From Ministeria vibrans ATCC 50519 (Eukaryota; Opisthokonta; Filasterea): 34,761 bases of DNA. A program made the position numbers and the translations under genes. The stretch spans positions 8,052 through 42,812 of the forward strand of contig CALSCP010000538.1 of assembly GCA_943704425.1 (NCBI GenBank), in the 5' to 3' direction. Shown one piece after another: positions 1 to 12,000 of the stretch. Numbering within the stretch: position 1 is the stretch's first letter; every line of letters starts with the position of its first letter. Below the pieces are notes generated by a model. That model was not told where the DNA came from and searched no databases. It saw only the letters and a program-made list of their open reading frames with translations.

Positions 1-3000
1 ATTGTCTCCGACGGCACACCGCCCATCAGCTGGTCACTCTCCGGTGCGCCCGCCGGCATGACCATTGACTCGGCAACGGCGGAAATCCAATGGACACCCA
101 CCACCGCACAGGGCGACACGTCCGCCGTGGTCACCATCACGGCGACCAGCTCCGTTGGTTTCGACACTGCCTCCTTCACGGCGGCCGCCTACTTCCCACC
201 GCTCCTCGATCGTGCCTCGTTCCCTTCCAGCCCCGTTCAGCTGCTCGCAGGCCAGTCCTTTGCACTCCAGCCAACCGTCCTCAATGGTTCTCAGCCGCTC
301 ACGTGGTCTCTCACGACCGCGCCCACCGGCATGACCATCAACTCTGTGTCGGGTGCCATTGCGTGGTCCGACACGCAAAATGCCAGTAGCTACACGGTGA
401 CGGTGAGCCTTGCGAACCTGGTTAACTCGGACGCGGTGTCTTTCACCATCGACGTGCTCGACGCACCTGTCATTGACACCGCCTCGCTGCCCACGTCTGC
501 TGTCAACGTCGAAACCGACGCCGCGTATAGCCTTCAGCTGGGTGTAGAGCGCGGCAGCACCCCCATCACATGGACCATCGACGCGGCTGGACAACCCACC
601 AGCATGACCATTGGCACCACGTCGGGTCTGCTCGAATGGACACCGGCGACGTCTCTTGATGCCGGTCAGACATACACAGTCACTATCAATGCCGCCAATG
701 CCGTCGCAAGCGACTCGTTCACGCTCACCCTCAATGTCTTTGATGCGCCCCTCCTCAACGCGAGTTCGTTGCCTCCCAATGTCACAGACATTGCGTTTGC
801 CTCCTCCTTTCAGGCGTCTCCTTCGCTCGCGTCGGGAACCCCTCCCTTCTCGTGGTCCCTCAGCGTGGCGCCCGCCGGCATGACTATCCACACTCTGACT
901 GGCGCCATTTCCTGGCTCAACGCGAACAGTTCCGGCGCCAACACCGTGACGGTTCTTGTGCAAAATCCTGCCGCGTCCAACGCGCTCACTTTCACTCTTA
1001 ATGTTCTTGCGGTGCCGACCATCAATATCATCTCCGTCGTGTCGCTGGCTAGCGTCGAGATCCTTCAGTCGTTCTCCATGACTCCTTCCATCTCCGACGG
1101 CACACCGCCCATCAGCTGGTCACTCTCCGGTGCGCCCGCCGGCATGACCATTGACTCGGCAACGGCGGAAATCCAATGGACACCCACCACCGCACAGGGC
1201 GACACGTCCGCCGTGGTCACCATCACGGCGACCAACTCCGTTGGTTTCGACACTGCCTCCTTCACGGCGGCCGCCTACTTCCCACCGCTCCTCGATCGTG
1301 CCTCGTTCCCTTCCAGCCCCGTTCAGCTGCTCGCAGGCCAGTCCTTTGCACTCCAGCCAACCGTCCTCAATGGTTCTCAGCCGCTCACGTGGTCTCTCAC
1401 GACCGCGCCCACCGGCATGACCATCAACTCTGTGTCGGGTGCCATTGCGTGGTCCGACACGCAAAATGCCAGTAGCTACACGGTGACGGTGAGCCTTGCG
1501 AATCTGGTTAACTCGGACGCGGTGTCTTTCACCATCGACGTGCTCGACGCACCTGTCATTGACACCGCCTCGCTGCCCTCGTCCACTGTTGATGTACAAG
1601 TCGGCGTCACCTACTCCCTGCAACTCGCCACCTCATCGGGTAGCTCGCCCATCACGTGGAGGTTTTTACAGGGGGATCGTGACAACATGACGCTGGATGC
1701 GACTTCGGGTCTGCTCGAGTGGACACCCTCGCCGTCGCAGGCGGACATCCTGGTCACTGTGGTCTTTGGCGCGGAGAATCCCGTCGCACTTGCCACCTCC
1801 TTTGTCACCATTCGCGTGTTTGCCGCTCCCATCATCGACGCTGTCTCTCTCGAGGTGCTCTATGTTGCCCAGCACACACCGCTCGTGGCACAGGCCACCC
1901 TCGCACAAGGCACGACGCCCGTCACCTACAACCTGACGTCGGGTCCGACGGGCATGACTGTGGACGCAAGCACAGGCGAGATTTTGTGGAATAACACAGC
2001 CGTCGTGGGCGACTATGCTGCCGTCATCTCCGTGACCAACTCGGTCGCGTCATCGTCTCTTTCTTTCACAGTGCGCGTCCTCGAGGCGGTGCACATCGAT
2101 CGCCGTGGCTCCAGCGAGCACAACTTTGTCTTCTACTTTGCCACCCCCAATCTCGAATTTCGTCTGCTCATTGGTGCCGACCAGGGCTCGGAGCCTATGA
2201 ACTGGTCACTCGAACGTGCTCCAACCAACATGACCATCAACAGCACGACAGGCGAACTCGCGTGGGTGCCGCAGACGAGCGACCTCTTTGTCAACTACGA
2301 AGTTGCCATGCTTCTGACCAACCCGGTCAGCAGCAACAGTCGTTCCATCATTGTGGCTGTGCGCGAACCGCCCGAACTCGAAGCGGACACGCCCGCCGCC
2401 AATCTCACTGTCGAACGCGGTCAGCTTTTCACAGCGACTCTCGTTGCCACGCTCGCCACACAATTCACTGGCGTTGACTATGAGTTCTCGCTGCCCATTT
2501 CCCTGCCCAACATGACGGTGGACGCCACGTCGGGAGTCATTGAATGGCCCAACACCAATGTCGAGGGCGTCTTTACGTTTACAGGACGCGTCTCGTCGCT
2601 CCTTGGTCACAACGATCGTGTCTTCAGCCTCGTCGTTGCCGAGACACCTCGCTTTGTTGCCATTCCCTCCTCCATTGCCAGTGCAATCGACGAGCCCTTT
2701 TCGCTGCAGCTCGAGCTTTCCAGCGGCTCGCCTCCCTTCCGCCAGGTGCTTGACGAAGCTCCCACAGGCATGACCCTCTCCGAAACAGGTCTCCTTCAGT
2801 GGCTTTCGCCCCACGACATTGGATCGCCGTTCACCGTGCGCGTGTCCATCTCCAATGCGGTCGGTGGCGACCAGATCACAACCTCCCTCTCGATTCAGTC
2901 GCGCGTCGCCATCTCGTCTTTGGGCGTGCCCACAAACGCCATTCAATCAGGATCGCCTTACACCCTCCAGTTTGCACTATCTTCAGGAACTCCACCCGTT

Positions 3001-6000
3001 GCTTGGTCTCTCCTACAAGGACCCCCTGGTGCCCTGCTTGCCTCCGATACAGGCTTGCTTGTATGGACCGTTCCCAGCGGTGTGGATTCTCCGTACAACG
3101 TCACTTTGTCCGCTACCAATGACGTTTCGTCCGCCACCCTCTCCTTCCTCTTGACCGTGCTCGATCCGCCGGCCATTGATCCCGACAGTGTCCCCTCCGC
3201 CGCCATCCAGGTGACGCCCGGATCAAGCGTCTCGCTCTCACCCGCTCTGCTCACCGGCACCAGTGTAACCTGGTCCCTTGCCAACACCCCACCGTTCGGT
3301 GTGCAAATTGATGTCAACACCGGCGCCGTCCAATGGCTCTCGGCGACACGCGCTGGTTCGCCGCACGTACTCACCATTGTTGCAAGCAATGGCATTGGCA
3401 CTGACTCGGTGGTGGTCGTCGTCGAAGTGCGCCTCGCACCTGTCATTGCGGGTATCCCTGACACAACAGTGCACCTCTACGAGAACTTTCCGCACGTCCA
3501 TCACCTGGGGCTTGTCACCGGTGGTGTCGCCTCGTGGTCTCTGGATGCCGGTGCCCCCGCTGGCCTCACCATTGTTAACAACACAGGCTTGCTTAGCTGG
3601 CCCGCCCCGCAACTCGAGTCAAACGGTGAGCCGTATACCGTGTCGGTGACTGCAAGCAACGCCGTCGGCAGCGACACGCAATCGTTCAACATTGTGGTGG
3701 AGACACCACCATCGCTCAACAATGGCGCCTCGACCCCTGACATGTCCGGCACTACCTTTTATGTGGTCTTTAGCGAGAACCACGGCAATGTGGGCGACCT
3801 CTACGTGCTTGTTGCAGCTCAAGAGGGCACCGACGCCACTGTCACCGTCACCATGGCCAGCCAGAGCTTTTCCACCCAGGTGACCGCGTCTGCCTTGGGC
3901 ACTCCCGTGCGCGTTGACCTGCCCAGTCAGGCTCGCGCCTCAACAGCCTCGATCGTGTCTGCCGGTGTTCACATTGCGTCTGACACGCGCATCAGCGTGG
4001 TGGCTTTCGACACAGCTTCGAGCAATGGCAATCTCTTTGCTGGCAGCTTTGCAGTGTTGCCCAGCGACGTGCTTGGCACAGATTACCGTGTTATGGCGTA
4101 CGGCGCAACGGACGCCGCCGATGGAGCACGCAGTCAATTTACCGTCATGGCGACGCAAGATAACACCACTGTGACCGTTGTGCCTCCTTCGAACGAGCTT
4201 CTCTTCATCAACAGCCAGGTGGTCTTTGGGACCATGACAGTCACGCTCAATGCCTTCGAGACCATTGCGGCCACAGCGGTGCTTGCCAGTCCCGGCGATG
4301 TCACCGGCTCTATCATCTTCGCCGATCGACCGCTGGTGGTCGTGGGAGGGCACCAATGTGCACAAGTGCCCCGAGACAAGTCAGCGTGTAACCTTCTCGC
4401 ACAGCAGATTCCTCCGATCCGCACGTGGGGCACCGAGGTAGTCACGCAGGCGTTTTCCGGCACGCAAACGGGCGGCGATATGGTCCGTGTGCTCACCGCA
4501 AGTGCCACCTCCAGTACACAGGTGTCGTACTCCATCAACGGTGCCACACCCGTCGTCGTGTCCGTCATTGGCTTTGTGCAATTTGCCTTGCCTGCCGATG
4601 CGACGCTCTGGGTTGGAGAAACGTCGTCTCCTCGCGAAGGCATTCTGGTTGCTCAGTTTGCTCAGTCAGCAAGCGTGACTGTGCCCACCAACACAGTGGG
4701 TGCGCCGGTGATGGCACTGGTGCCGCCCGTCGAGCAATGGGGTGCGCTCGTGTCCATTGCCTTGCCTCAGTGGACGGGCGCCAGCGAAGCTCTTTTGGTG
4801 TACAGTCGTACGGCCGCTCGCTCGGGCGTCCTCGTCAACAACACTGCCGTTTCCGGCTGGACCACAGTCGGCACCTCCGACTACTCAGTTGCTCACGTGT
4901 CGCTTGCATCGGCCACTGGCGCGCGTCGCGTCACGGTGCGCAACAGCCAGCTGAACAACGGTGTGGGCGTGGTTGCGTACGGACTGGGAAATCTCGTTGC
5001 CTATGGCTACTCGGCCGGCTTCCGTCTCTCGCCTGTGCGCTCGGCTTGCGTCATGAGTGCCGGCTCGCCCGAAGATGGTCTCGACAATGACTGCGATGGA
5101 CGCATTGACGAAGAGATTGCCAATGGCATTGACGACGACAACGACGGTCGCATCGACGAAGATCTCGTGGCCAGTGCTCTCGTGGTCACACGCGCTGTCA
5201 ACGACACTCTCCTTGCCTGCTCTCTTGTGAACGCCACCAGCAATCTACAGCCCTCCATTGTGGCCGTGTCCAGTCTGTGTGTGCTTGCGGCGGGGGGTGT
5301 GTCTCCCTCGCTGCTTGTCACTCCGTCGACAGTGCCGCCCAACACCGCCTGTGCTGCCTTTGACTATCATCTTAACAGTTTTGCCGTCGTCGATGGCTGC
5401 GGCAATACCTTTGCCGATCAGCAATTCCTCTTCCCTGCCGAGCCCATCATTGACACGAACACCCTACCTGCGTCGTTGGTCACCCTCAACGAAGGTGACG
5501 CCTTCACAGCACTCCCATTGCTCGTGCAAGGGACCGCTCCCACACTGTGGACGCTCACAAACTCGCCCGCTGACATGGCCATCGACGCCGAGACAGGTGC
5601 GCTCGCATGGACGCCAGCCTCACCCATTGGCTCGCCCCACACCGTCGAGGTCAACGTCGCCAACGACGCCGGATCCGACACGTTCACCTTTGTCATTGTG
5701 GTGCGTGCCATTCCTGTCTTTGTGGCCGTTGCCTCACCTCGTCCCACCATTCCCGCCGTCACCCCCACCTTTGGTCTGAGCCTCTCTCTCGTGCGCGGAT
5801 TCCAGCCGGTCAACTACACCCTTGACACGGCGCCCGCCGGCATGACTATCGATCGTGTCCTCGGCGAAGTGGTCTGGACCTCTCCCACGCAAGTCGGCTC
5901 GCCACACACCGTCACGGCACGCGCCACCAATTCGCTCGGTTCCGACACGGTCACCTTTTTGTTGCCCGTCCAGGTGGCTCCCACCATCGACGTCACAGGC

Positions 6001-9000
6001 GTGTCTGACCCCATTTATATTGCACTCGGCTCGCCTTGGACGTTCCAGCTGAGCGCAGGCAGCGGCACCGCTCCACTGAGCTGGTTCATCCTCAGTGGTG
6101 CTCCTGCTGGAATGACTATTAACAATGCCACCGGCAGGCTGTCGTGGCCGACGCCTGCGACGCAACCCGTTACACCATTTGCCGTGACCGTCTCCGTGGG
6201 TAACGACGCTGCAGCCGCTACCATTGCGCTTAATCTTGCCGTGGAGCAACCACCCATCATCGACACCGACGGCCTTCCTGCCACCCCGGTTGCCGCTGGC
6301 GTCCCCTTCACTCTGGCAACAAACACAAGCACAGGAGACGCTCCGCTCGCGTGGACCCTCCTTGCTGGTCCTGCCGGCATGACCGCCAGTCCTTCGTCGG
6401 GCGAAGTCAGTTGGCCATCGCCCACGTCCGCTGGCTCGCCCCATATGGTGCTGCTCAATGTCCGCAATCGTGTTGGCGCGAGCAATGTGAGCTTCTCGCT
6501 TGTGGTCCACGACCGGCCCACTGTCGATCTCAGTTCGGTGCCGTCTCCGTCTGCAACCGCCACTGCTGGCGATTCTTACGAATTGCAGTTGAGCGCGTCG
6601 GGTGGCACCGCTCCTTTGGTGTGGTCTCTTCTGACAGGTCCACCAGGCATGACCATCAATGCGACGAGCGGTCTTCTGACCTTGCCGGTTGCCACATCGA
6701 CCGGCTCGCCTTACACGGTCGAAGTGTCGCTCACCAATGACGTTGGTATCACGCCCATCTCATTTGGTCTCGTTGTGCTCGACTCACTTTCTGTCAGTCC
6801 TCCCGCGGAACTCGCGTCAACCTCTTTGCTGCAGCTGCTTGAAGGCAACGCGCTCTCGCTGGCCTTTGGCGTGGGCAGTGGCTCGGGTACGCTCACTTGG
6901 AGTGTCTCCAGCGACGCACCAGGGCTCACCATTGACTCGTCATCCGGTCTTTTAAGCTGGCCCAGTGCGGTCGCCTCCGCCACCGCCTACACGACCACAG
7001 TGACAGTGGTCAATGCCGTGAGCAACGAGTCGTTTTCGTTTTCGATGGAGGTGTTCACTCAGGTGCGCATCAACTCGCTGTCTTTGCCCACTTCTGGTGT
7101 TGCCATTCGTTCCGCCACCCAACTGCACTTCTTTGCGACAACCACGTCAGGCACGGGTACCATCACTTGGTCTCTTGCCTCGGCGCCCTCAGGCATGACC
7201 ATTAGTGGCAGCACTGGCGAGACCACTTGGCCCGTGCCACTCTCGTCGGCCGGCACCCCCTACAACGTCACGTTTGTCGCGACCAACCCTGTCTCAAGTG
7301 ACATCGTCGAAATTGCCCTGCTGGTTCACGACGTGCCCACCATCTCGACAGGGCCCGCCGACACTTCCATTGCAACAGGTTCGACGCTGACCCTCTCGCT
7401 CGTTACATCATCAGGCTCATCGCCACTTGCCTGGTCTCTTGAGAGCGCCCCTGCCGGCATGGTCGTCGTTGAGGCAACCGGAGCGCTTTTGTGGCCGACT
7501 GCATCGACAGCCGGCTCGCCACACACGGTACGAGCAGTCGTGCGCAACGACGTGGGCAATGCTACCACGTCGTTTGTCGTCACAGTGCTCGACTCGGTGG
7601 TCTTCGACTCGTCGAGCATCACCGGCCTGACCGCATTCGAGCGATTCCCTCTGCGCGTCCAAGCGGCTACCTCGGCCGGCACTGGTACATTCACCTGGTC
7701 CCTGTCGGGCGCTCCCTCGGGCATGACCATTGACGCCACGACGGGTCTCATCGAGTGGCTTGATCCACGCCTTGCCTCGACACCTTATACGTTTACGGTG
7801 GGCATTGCCAACGACGTGTCTTCCGACTCGGCCGATGGCGACGTCCTTGTGACCGACTCGCCGCCGTTGAGTGCTACCGAGGGCGTTCTCGACAATGTTG
7901 GCGATGCGTTCCTCGTGGCCTTTATGCCCAACCGTAATGACGGCCAGACGAGTGCCACAGACGCACTTGTGCTCGACCTCGGTGCGTTCGGAGTCGACGT
8001 CCAAGTGAACGTCACCTCGGCGGACGGCCAGCTGCTGGTGCCAACGCAGCAGGTACTTGCCGGCTCGCTCACGAGCGTGACGGTACCATCGTCGGGACGT
8101 ATGAGCGAGGGTGTTCTCGAGAGTAAGGGTATTCTTGTCTCCACCAGTTCCCCAGTATCGTTGGCGATGCTCAACACAAAGACGGACTCGAGCGACGGGT
8201 CGCTTGTGTCGCCCTCGGATACGCTGGGATTCGAGTACTACGTGGTCGCGTGGCCCGGCAAAGCGGCCTCATCGTTCAAGAGTATGTTTGGCGTGGTGGC
8301 CCTCGACGACGACACCACCATTGCAATTCATTCGCCCGTCGAGCTGGTCATCGACGGTGTAGTCGTGGCGCCCTTCACGACGACCACCGTGGACATGGAG
8401 TCGTTGAAAACACTAAGTGTGGTCGCACAAAACGCATCCGACGACGTGACGGGCACTCGCATCAATGCCAATCGACCGGTCGCCGTCTATGGTGGTCACG
8501 AGTGCGCGTCGGTTCCCTTGTCGGCGGCAACATGTAGCCATTTGGTTGAGCAGCTGCCACCCACCACAACCTGGGGCAAAAACTTCTATGCGGCAACCGC
8601 CACAGCCATCGCCGACTACCCGACAACACTGCGCATCTTCGCCTCAAGCAACGACACGACACTCACAGTGTGGGACAGTAGCGCGACGCCGTCGGTCACG
8701 CTCACAACAACCCTCGCTGCAGGCGAGGTTGTTGACTACACACCCACCTCGGGTGATGCCGATGTCCACATATCCACATCCAACCCTGTCCTCGTAGCCC
8801 AATTCCTGTCTTCACCCGAGGCTGTGCTCTCCGGCACAAGTACGTCCACTGGCGGAGCATCAATGCTCGTTGTGACTCCGCACGAACAGGGTCTCAACCG
8901 CGTATCTCTTCCGGCGTTTGGTTCGTTTGGCACGGCCACTGTCGCCACAGTGTTTGTGGCGACGTCGCGCACTGACGGTATTCTTGTGAACAATGCCGCA

Positions 9001-12000
9001 GTTGCCACCAACCTGTGGACTCCAGTGGGAGCGCTGGGCACCGTGTCGGTTGCTCGGGTGCCCGTCACTCCTGGTGCAACAGTACAGGTGTCGCACTCGA
9101 CGGTGACCGTTCCCTTGTCCGTGTCCCTCTACGGTCTCGACAGCGCCCAAAGCTATTTCGAGTCGCTTGGCAGTCGCTTTGCGCCGATTGCGAGTGTATG
9201 CACCACCAACAGTGCGAGCGCACCGGCCAACGGCCTTGATGACGACTGTGACGGACGCATTGACGAAGAACTCTTCAATGGACTTGACGACGATGGGGAC
9301 GGTCGCATCGACGAGGACCTTGCCATTGAGCCGCTGTCCGTCTCGATGCTTGCCAACGGTACCATTGACGACTGCAATGCCACGCCACAGGGACCCGTTG
9401 TCACCAGTGAAGCGACCTTGTGTGTTTTCGTCGGAGGCATCTCGCTGGTCAACTACACCGATACGTACGAGCCACAGGGCAGCACTTGTCTAACTGCGTC
9501 GCGCATTGTGCGCACCTGGACAGTCACCGACGGTTGTGGCAACACTCGCACGCAGCAGCAAGTTCTCGACGCGGCGAGCCCTGGCTTTGATCCGGCCAGC
9601 GTGCCCTCGCCGAGCGCCTCTGTCGACGAGGCGGGCACGTACACATTGCAGCCGACGGTGCGCGGCACGGAGCCTTTTTCATGGTCGCTTGGGGCGTCGG
9701 CGCCAGCAGGCATGACCATTGACAGCGCGACGGGTGCGATCGAGTGGACGGGTGCCACCACGGACGGATCACCCTACAATGTGACTCTCATTGTGTCCAA
9801 CGTGCATGGCACTGCCACTGCCTCCTTCCAGCTGATTGTACGTGCGGCCCCCGTCATTGACAGTACAAGCGTGCCTTCGCCATCGCTCACCGTTGCCACT
9901 GGCAAGAGTGTTGTGCTGCAACCCGCAGTCAGCGCTGGATTCCAGCCCGTCTCGTGGTCTCTGACAGCGCACCCGGCAGGCATGACCATTGACAGCTCAA
10001 CGGGTGCTATTGCGTACGGCAGTGCCTCCTCCAGTGGCTCGCCCTACGCCGTCACGATTGTTGTGGGCAACTCGGTCTCAAGCGACTCCCTCTCCTTTGT
10101 CCTCTTTGTCCTTGACCCGCCCCAAATCTCGTCAAACGGCATTCCGGCACCTCAGGCAATCGTCTCGTCGGCCACCGAGTACACACTCACGCCACAGCTG
10201 ACGGCCGGCACCGGAACACTCGTATGGTCGCTGCCCAGCCGTCCCTCAGGCATGCGTGTCGACTCGGGCACCGGGGTGGTCACTTGGCCCACGCCAACGG
10301 CCACTGCTGTGGCGCACAATGTGACTCTGGCGGTTACGAATGGAATCGACTCGGACTCGGTGAGTTTCCAGCTGCTTGTGCTTCAGGTGCCCCTTGTCGA
10401 CCTCACGAGCCTCCCCTACCCAAACGCCTCCATTGCCGCGGAAGCAGTCTACTCGGTCACGCCCGCCCTAACGACGGGCACCGGCTCGCTCACGTGGGCT
10501 CTCAATGTTGCTCCTAACGGCATGACTATCAATCCAAGCACGGGCACGCTCGAGTGGCCCTCGCCCACGACTGTCAATTCGCCACACACCGTTGATCTTA
10601 CCGTCACCAACGAGGTGGGCTCGCAATCCATTTCGTTTGCACTCATTGTCGTCACGACACCGTCGGTCGACACCTCCTCGGTCGATCCCAACCTTCCGCC
10701 CGTGTCGTCTGCCAACTCGTTCACCTACGATCCCGACGTGGCCGTCGGCGGTACGGGACCGTTTACCTACTCGCTGCCGCCCGGCTCGGGAGCCGCGTCA
10801 GGCGGTCTCACAATTCATCCGACAACGGGTGTGCTGTCGTGGTCGTCGCCCTCTGCCGTGGGCTCACCCCACAACATCACGGTGGTTGTCAGCAATGCGG
10901 TAGGCGCCGACTCCTTTGCCGTGTACATCACGGTGCTCGATCCTCCCGTGCTCGACACCACGACACTTCCTGACGTGAACGACACCGTCATCGTGGGCGT
11001 CGCCTACTCGCTGCAACCGCAACTAAGCAGCGGCACGGGCAACATCACATGGCAGCTGCCCGACCACCCGGCCGGCATGATTATCGATCCACTCACAGGC
11101 ATGGTCAACTGGACCAACCCCCAGGCGGCCGTGGTGGGCCGTCGTCGTACCGTGGGCACCTCCTCACCCTACACGACGACGATTGCGGCTGTAAATGCCG
11201 TCGGCAACTCGTCGCACACTTTCTTGCTTGTCGTCTCGACCTCGGATCCTTCGCTTGGCGGTCAGGGGCTCAATGACTCGGGACTCGCCTGGTGGATTTG
11301 GCTGCTTATTGCGTTGCTCCTACTGCTGCTGTTGCTTCTGCTGATCTGTTGCTGCTGCTGTGGTAGGCGCCGTCGACGCGACAAGGACGCACTCTCCAAG
11401 TATCGCCCTCAAATGGAAGAGCGCTCCAACATGATTGAGCTGCAGGAAAACCCCATGAAAATGAGTGCACTCAGCGAAGCCGAAGAGCGCCGTCGTATGG
11501 CGTCCGAAGAAGAGGATCGCCGTCGCCGTGAGCAGGAGCAGCAAGACCGCGAGGAGGCGCTTCGTCAGGTAGAGCTCGAGCGAGCCCGACGCACCGAAGA
11601 GGAGCGTCGACGTGCGCGTCAGGCCGAGCTGGATGCGGAAGCAGAGCGAGAGCGTCGCGAGGCCGAGGCGCGCGAACGCGAGGAAGAAATTTGGCGCCGA
11701 AAGCAAGAGGAAGAGAGACTACGAGCGGCGCGTGAACGAGAGGCGCGTCGTCGCGATGAAGAGTCGGCCGAAGTAGAACGAGCGCGAGAGCGTGCGTTGG
11801 AGGAGCAGCGAGCGCGTGAAGAGGAGGAGCGGCGACGCAAGCGCATTGCCATGTTTGGTGCATTGGGTGACGATGCCTTTGAGTTGTTTGGCGAGCCTGT
11901 CGGTCATGTGCGCTCCAAGCAGCAGATGGTGGCGTCGGTTGAGCGCGAAGGAGGAATAGTGTTGAAGCGTGACAATGTGATGGAGGACCGGCGTGCGGTG

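Noticed and set aside
34-4643. Long minus-strand open frames opposite the giant receptor
   Set aside because: They arise from codon bias and repeat structure of the sense frame and repeat exactly where the sense repeats do.
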